From: Luteipulveratus flavus
GTDB taxonomy: Bacteria; Actinomycetota; Actinomycetes; Actinomycetales; Dermatophilaceae
DNA length: 64,000 nt
Assembly: GCF_029080175.1 (NCBI RefSeq)
Contig: NZ_JARFJC010000029.1
Direction: 5' to 3' (one strand)
The notes beneath the pieces were generated by a model. It did no database searches. It worked only from the letters and a program-made list of their open reading frames with translations, and had not been told where the DNA came from. Below, in pieces: positions 59,216 through 64,000 of the stretch (position 1 is the stretch's first letter; the number at the start of each line of letters is the position of its first letter). Made by a program: the position numbers and the translations under genes.

Positions 59216-59353
59216 CTGGCCTCCTGTGATGGGGAGCGGCCATGGTGGACAGGCCCGCATGACGATCGGATGTGTCGACCATGTCCGTACGAACATCCGG
59301 CTCACGGCTGCACGACAGCGCCGGCACAGACTGGTGCCGTCCCCTGGAGCGGT

Positions 59354-60025
59354 ATGAAGGTGCTCATTGTCGATCTCGGCCGCCACACCCATCCGAACCT
59401 CACCGGCGCGCTGCGGGCCCACACGTTCGCGGTGGAGACCACCCAGTCCGTGACGCAGGCGGTCTGGCTGTGCCGAGAGACCGGGCCCGGCGTGGCGGTG
59501 GTGTGCGTGGACGACGCCGGCGGACGGGACCGCGAGGTCGCGACCCGGCTGCGGGACGCGGGCGCCTGGACGCCGGTGCTGGTCGTCGCCCACCACGCCT
59601 CGGCCGCGGGGGTGGTCTCGGCGCTGGAGGCCGGTGCGGACGACGTCGTCGCCCGGCCGGTGCGCCTGACGGAGATCAGCGCGCGGGTGCGGGCCCTGGG
59701 GCGTCGACGCGGCGACCCGGTGCCACCGCCCCTGGTGTCGGGGCCCGTCCGGTGCGACCTCGCGTCCGGTGAGGTGACTCGCGACGGCGTCCCGGTCGAG
59801 CTCTCCCCCGGTCAGCTGGCGGTCCTGGCCGAGCTGCTGCGCCATCCGGGACGGGTGGTCACCCGGGCCGAGCTGCTCGAGGTCGCGTGGGACCCGGCAG
59901 CCCAGGAGGCGGACTCCAACGTCGTGGACCAGATGATCGCGCGGGTGCGGCGCAAGCTGGGCACTCCGTACGGCGCCGAGCACCTGCAGACGGTGCGCGG
60001 CCGGGGCTACCGCTGGGTCGCGTGA
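59354..60025 (+). CDS. Atypical OmpR-type response regulator
   Basis: A 223-residue regulator. The receiver (about 1-118) keeps the core order (VLIVD, then VCVDDAGGRD with the presumed phospho-Asp, then EAGADDVVARPVRLTEI), but the paired acids near the N-terminus are reduced to one (VDLG), the switch Thr position reads VAH and the conserved Lys is Arg (ARPV). The C-terminal winged helix is ordinary (ELSPGQLAVLAELLRHPGRVVTRAELLEVAW, ending GRGYRWVA). No kinase is adjacent. It may respond without phosphorylation. GGAG precedes the ATG. Confidence 0.83.
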   Translation: MKVLIVDLGRHTHPNLTGALRAHTFAVETTQSVTQAVWLCRETGPGVAVVCVDDAGGRDREVATRLRDAGAWTPVLVVAHHASAAGVVSALEAGADDVVARPVRLTEISARVRALGRRRGDPVPPPLVSGPVRCDLASGEVTRDGVPVELSPGQLAVLAELLRHPGRVVTRAELLEVAWDPAAQEADSNVVDQMIARVRRKLGTPYGAEHLQTVRGRGYRWVA

Positions 60026-60028
60026 GCG

Positions 60029-60061
60029 GGGTCGGGTGAACCGGCTCGGCTCACCCGACCC
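60029..60061. terminator. Bidirectional hairpin between response regulator and enoyl-CoA hydratase
   Basis: GGGTCGGGTGA (60029-60039) pairs with TCACCCGACCC (60051-60061), 11 bp, between converging stops. Confidence 0.7.
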
Positions 60062-60066
60062 TCACG

Positions 60067-60927
60067 TCAGCGTCCCTGGAAGGTCGCCTTGCCCGGACCG
60101 TTCTCGGCGAACGAGCGCATCCCGGCCGCGCGGTCCTGCGTGGCGAACATGCCGGCGAACAGCTGCGACTCGATGGCCAGACCCGTCTCCAGGTCGACCT
60201 CCAGACCGCGGTCGATGGCCTCCTTGGCTGCGCGCAGCGCGATCGCCGGACCGCCGACGTACGGCTTGACCCGCGCCAGGGCGGCGGCGTACGCCTGACC
60301 CGGCTCGCACAGCTCGTCGACGAGCCCGATCCGCAGGGCTTCCTCCGCCTCGACCATCCGGCCGGAGAACACCAGGTCCTTGGCCTTGGCCGGGCCCACC
60401 AGCCGGGTGAGGCGCTGCGTGCCGCCGGCGCCGGGGATGACGCCGAGCAGGATCTCGGGCTGCCCCAGCTTGGCGTTGCTGGCCGCGACGCGGAAGTCGC
60501 AGGTCATCGCCAGCTCGCAGCCGGCGCCGAGGGCGTACCCCTCGATCGCCGCGACCGTCGGCTTGGGGATGCGGGCGACCTCGGTGAACTGCGCCTGCAG
60601 CACCGCGCCGCGCTTGGCCATGTCCGCGTAGGACATGTCGAGCATCTCCTTGATGTCCGCCCCGGCGGCGAAGACGCGCTCGCCGCCCCAGACGACGACC
60701 GCGGCCACCGCGTCGTCGCGGCCCAGCTCACGCGCGGCGTCGCCGAGCGCGTCCTGGATCGACACGTCCAGGGGGTTCATCTTGGGCCGGTCGACCCGGA
60801 TCGTGCCGATGCCCGCCTCGACCGAGGTCGAGACGTACTCGCCATACTGGCTCACTGTGCCTTCGTGGGCCGCTCCTCCTCCGGTCGGCGTCGCAGGCTC
60901 CGCCGAGCCGGCATCGTCGCCGCTCAT
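60067..60927 (-). CDS. Enoyl-CoA hydratase/isomerase
   Basis: A crotonase-fold enzyme. The oxyanion hole is in VFAAGADIKEML and AIEGYALGAGCELAMTCDFRVA, with the catalytic acids in GQPEILLGVIPGAGGTQRL. It hydrates enoyl-CoA in fatty-acid oxidation or similar. The ATG at 60927 gives 286 residues and an ATGA overlap with the YbjN-like gene, but its first ~24 residues (GDDAGSAEPATPTGGGAAHE) are encoded by a dispersed repeat. A GTG at 60855 gives a conventional 262-residue protein starting SQYGEY; either may be used. Confidence 0.9.
   Translation of the reverse strand: MSGDDAGSAEPATPTGGGAAHEGTVSQYGEYVSTSVEAGIGTIRVDRPKMNPLDVSIQDALGDAARELGRDDAVAAVVVWGGERVFAAGADIKEMLDMSYADMAKRGAVLQAQFTEVARIPKPTVAAIEGYALGAGCELAMTCDFRVAASNAKLGQPEILLGVIPGAGGTQRLTRLVGPAKAKDLVFSGRMVEAEEALRIGLVDELCEPGQAYAAALARVKPYVGGPAIALRAAKEAIDRGLEVDLETGLAIESQLFAGMFATQDRAAGMRSFAENGPGKATFQGR
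60872..60918. repeat. Dispersed 47-nt repeat, copy 2 (in the 5' end of the enoyl-CoA hydratase gene)
   Basis: Matches 31682-31728 at 42 of 47 bases in the same orientation. In this frame it encodes the AEPATPTGGG stretch of the N-terminal extension. Confidence 0.7.
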
Positions 60928-61451
60928 GCCTGGGTGCCGCCCTGGCCCTGGTCCTCGCCCTCGGCGGGCGGCTCGGGCAGCTGGACCTGCGGGACGCCAC
61001 CGTTGGCGGCGTGCGGGCCCTCGCTGGTCACGGCCTGGTGCCACATCTGCACCGACTGCAGCACCATCTGGATGGTGGTCTGGACGAGCATCTTCAGGTC
61101 GGCGTCGGGCCCGACCAGGTGCTCACCGGTGGCGACGAGGGTGCCGTTGGCGATGCCGGTCTTGATGATGTTGAGGCTCAGCGTGACGTCGTTCGCCGCG
61201 AGGAGCTGCTTCTCCAGGTCCTGCGGGAGGTCCTCGGAGATCTGCCACTGACCGAAGACACGCATGATCGGGACCTCGCCCTCCATGCAGCGGACGAACA
61301 GCTGCTGGCCCTGGACCTTGAAGCTGACGTCGCCGTCGGCATCCAGGTCGGGGCGGAAGCCCTCGTCCTGCAGGACATCGAGGACGCGCCCGCGCAGCGG
61401 CGACTCGTCGGCCGGCGGCGGGAAGTTGGGCAGGGACGTGGGATCAGTCAT
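60924..61451 (-). CDS. YbjN-domain protein
   Basis: A 175-residue acidic soluble protein matching YbjN-like (type III secretion chaperone fold) proteins: RGRVLDVLQDEGFRPDLDADGDVSFKVQGQQLFVRCMEGEV and later NDVTLSLNIIKTGIANGTLVATGEHLVGPDADLKMLVQTT. It ends in a Gln/Gly-rich tail. YbjN is a stress-linked sensor-like protein of unknown mechanism. It is coupled to the enoyl-CoA hydratase gene by ATGA and is divergent from glgX. Confidence 0.8.
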   Translation of the reverse strand: MTDPTSLPNFPPPADESPLRGRVLDVLQDEGFRPDLDADGDVSFKVQGQQLFVRCMEGEVPIMRVFGQWQISEDLPQDLEKQLLAANDVTLSLNIIKTGIANGTLVATGEHLVGPDADLKMLVQTTIQMVLQSVQMWHQAVTSEGPHAANGGVPQVQLPEPPAEGEDQGQGGTQA

Positions 61452-61457
61452 GCGCCC

Positions 61458-61463
61458 AACGTA
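61458..61463 (-). promoter_or_regulatory. Leaderless -10 of the YbjN-like gene
   Basis: TACGTT on the minus strand, 6 nt (61452-61457) from the ATG. Confidence 0.5.
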
Positions 61464-61504
61464 CCCGTCGGGCCGGTCCCCGACGATGCCGCTCCCGCGA
61501 TCAA

Positions 61505-61510
61505 TACCCT
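61505..61510 (+). promoter_or_regulatory. Leaderless -10 of glgX
   Basis: TACCCT followed by GGCAGCC (7 nt) and the ATG at 61518. Confidence 0.45.
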
Positions 61511-61517
61511 GGCAGCC

Positions 61518-63671
<2,154 letters not shown>

Positions 63672-63715
63672 CCAGTACCTGGCTCCCGCTGCTTGAGCCG
63701 ACGGAGCGCCGCTCT

Positions 63716-63774
63716 CCGCTGGTTGAGCCGGCGGAGCGCAGCGGAGCCGAGTCGAAACCCGGTGACCGCGCACG
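63716..63774 (+). repeat. 59-nt dispersed intergenic repeat, copy 1
   Basis: CCGCTGGTTGAGCCGGCGGA begins a unit identical over 59 nt to 63942-64000. A partial copy sits at 63686-63710. The 329 nt after glgX contain only such repeats and no gene. Confidence 0.8.
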
Positions 63775-63786
63775 GTCGGTCTCCCT

Positions 63787-63839
63787 GCGCGTCACCAGGT
63801 TTCGACTCGGACTCGCCTAGCGGCTCGTCCGGCTCAACC
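63787..63839 (-). repeat. Inverted, diverged copy of the intergenic repeat
   Basis: Read on the minus strand it contains GGTTGAGCCG, then a diverged middle, then CCGAGTCGAAACC-TGGTGAC-GCGC. It pairs with the end of copy 1 (CCGAGTCGAAACCCGGTGAC at 63746-63765) as a long imperfect hairpin downstream of glgX. Confidence 0.7.
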
Positions 63840-63941
63840 GGCGAAGGGGCGTGGCTCAACCGTCGGTCGAGACGACCCTTCGGACACTGCTGTGCACTTC
63901 CCCACCCACCCCGCTGGTTGAGCCGTCGGAGCGCCCACCCA

Positions 63942-64000
63942 CCGCTGGTTGAGCCGGCGGAGCGCAGCGGAGCCGAGTCGAAACCCGGTGACCGCGCACG
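63942..64000 (+). repeat. 59-nt dispersed intergenic repeat, copy 2 (runs off the window)
   Basis: Identical to 63716-63774 up to the last base of the window. A further partial unit (GCTGGTTGAGCCGTCGGAGC) lies at 63913-63932. Confidence 0.8.

Noticed and set aside
59216..59353. Cyclic-di-AMP (ydaO-type) riboswitch upstream of the transglycosylase-like gene
   Set aside because: Such genes are often under this riboswitch in actinobacteria, but I could not find the conserved core in the 138-nt leader. A covariance-model scan would settle it.
63676..64000. CRISPR array at the right end
   Set aside because: Repeats are irregularly spaced, partly inverted, and not separated by uniform spacers; no cas genes are present.

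Overview
The window is typical chromosomal DNA of a high-GC actinobacterium (roughly 70% G+C, GTG starts, 4-nt ATGA/GTGA gene overlaps). Mycothiol-type redox proteins (mycoredoxin-like, DUF664), a SARP/NB-ARC regulator, a class F-like sortase, an Rpf/transglycosylase-like secreted protein and septum-formation-family lipoproteins all fit the Actinomycetia. The style recalls the Intrasporangiaceae/Dermacoccaceae group, but I cannot fix a genus from sequence alone. No phage, plasmid, CRISPR array or insertion sequence is visible. The accessory DNA is short intergenic palindromes and dispersed repeats.

Layout. 1-4.9 kb: secreted Ser/Thr-rich protein, tRNA-Lys, Gdx/SugE exporter, threonine-to-glycine pathway (tdh-kbl), GroES-like protein and DUF3618, Bcp peroxiredoxin, tRNA-Leu. 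4.9-13.1 kb: hydrolase, membrane-anchored sulfite-oxidase-fold protein, rdgB-rph, a frameshifted SDR, panE, metallo-hydrolase-murI, luciferase-like oxidoreductase. 13.2-17.2 kb: FAH-family protein, secreted SGNH hydrolase, an unknown conserved protein, dienelactone hydrolase, a frameshifted truncated hemoglobin. 17.2-22.2 kb: cimA behind an isoleucine-codon attenuator, HAD phosphatase, ilvE, leuB. 22.3-29.7 kb: quinone oxidoreductase, DUF2332, a candidate 20-aa gene, a SARP-NB-ARC regulator converging on a DrrAB-like exporter. 29.7-35.6 kb: ilvB-ilvN-ilvC behind a second branched-chain attenuator, then ilvD. 35.6-44.4 kb: SixA-like phosphatase, 2-hydroxyacid dehydrogenase, sugar dehydrogenase lipoprotein, a membrane protein with a sigma-factor-like head, sortase, gatCAB. 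44.6-53.9 kb: PhyH-like oxygenase, ligA-DUF664-mycoredoxin operon, a chain from cysteine desulfurase to mnmA, and two septum-formation lipoproteins followed by a MetE-like protein. 54.1-64 kb: duplicated-domain lipoprotein, nucleotidyltransferase-like protein, etfBA, membrane protein, transglycosylase-like protein, atypical response regulator, YbjN-like protein plus enoyl-CoA hydratase, glgX, and a repeat cluster.

How the genes work together. Within about 18 kb the window carries most of branched-chain amino acid synthesis: cimA (2-oxobutyrate from pyruvate, for Ile), ilvBN, ilvC, ilvD, ilvE and leuB. Two operons (cimA, ilvBNC) each have a short leader peptide rich in Ile/Leu/Val codons followed by a hairpin with a U-tract, so end-product attenuation can be read from the DNA. 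tdh-kbl, panE and etf link amino-acid, CoA and electron metabolism.

The strongest unexplained signals are these. (1) A membrane protein (38317-40287) joins a sigma2/sigma4-like cytoplasmic head to a transmembrane helix and a large outer domain. (2) Two 54-nt hairpins, 30 kb apart, share a conserved 34-nt core while their outer arms differ in a base-pair-preserving way. (3) A near-universal -10 element (TAGGCT, TACGCT, TAGCGT) sits 6-7 nt before the start codon in more than 20 genes, indicating pervasive leaderless transcription and several back-to-back divergent promoters. (4) A ~47-nt repeat lies in the coding ends of two unrelated genes. (5) Two otherwise intact genes each lack one base in a G/C run, which may be decay or sequencing error.
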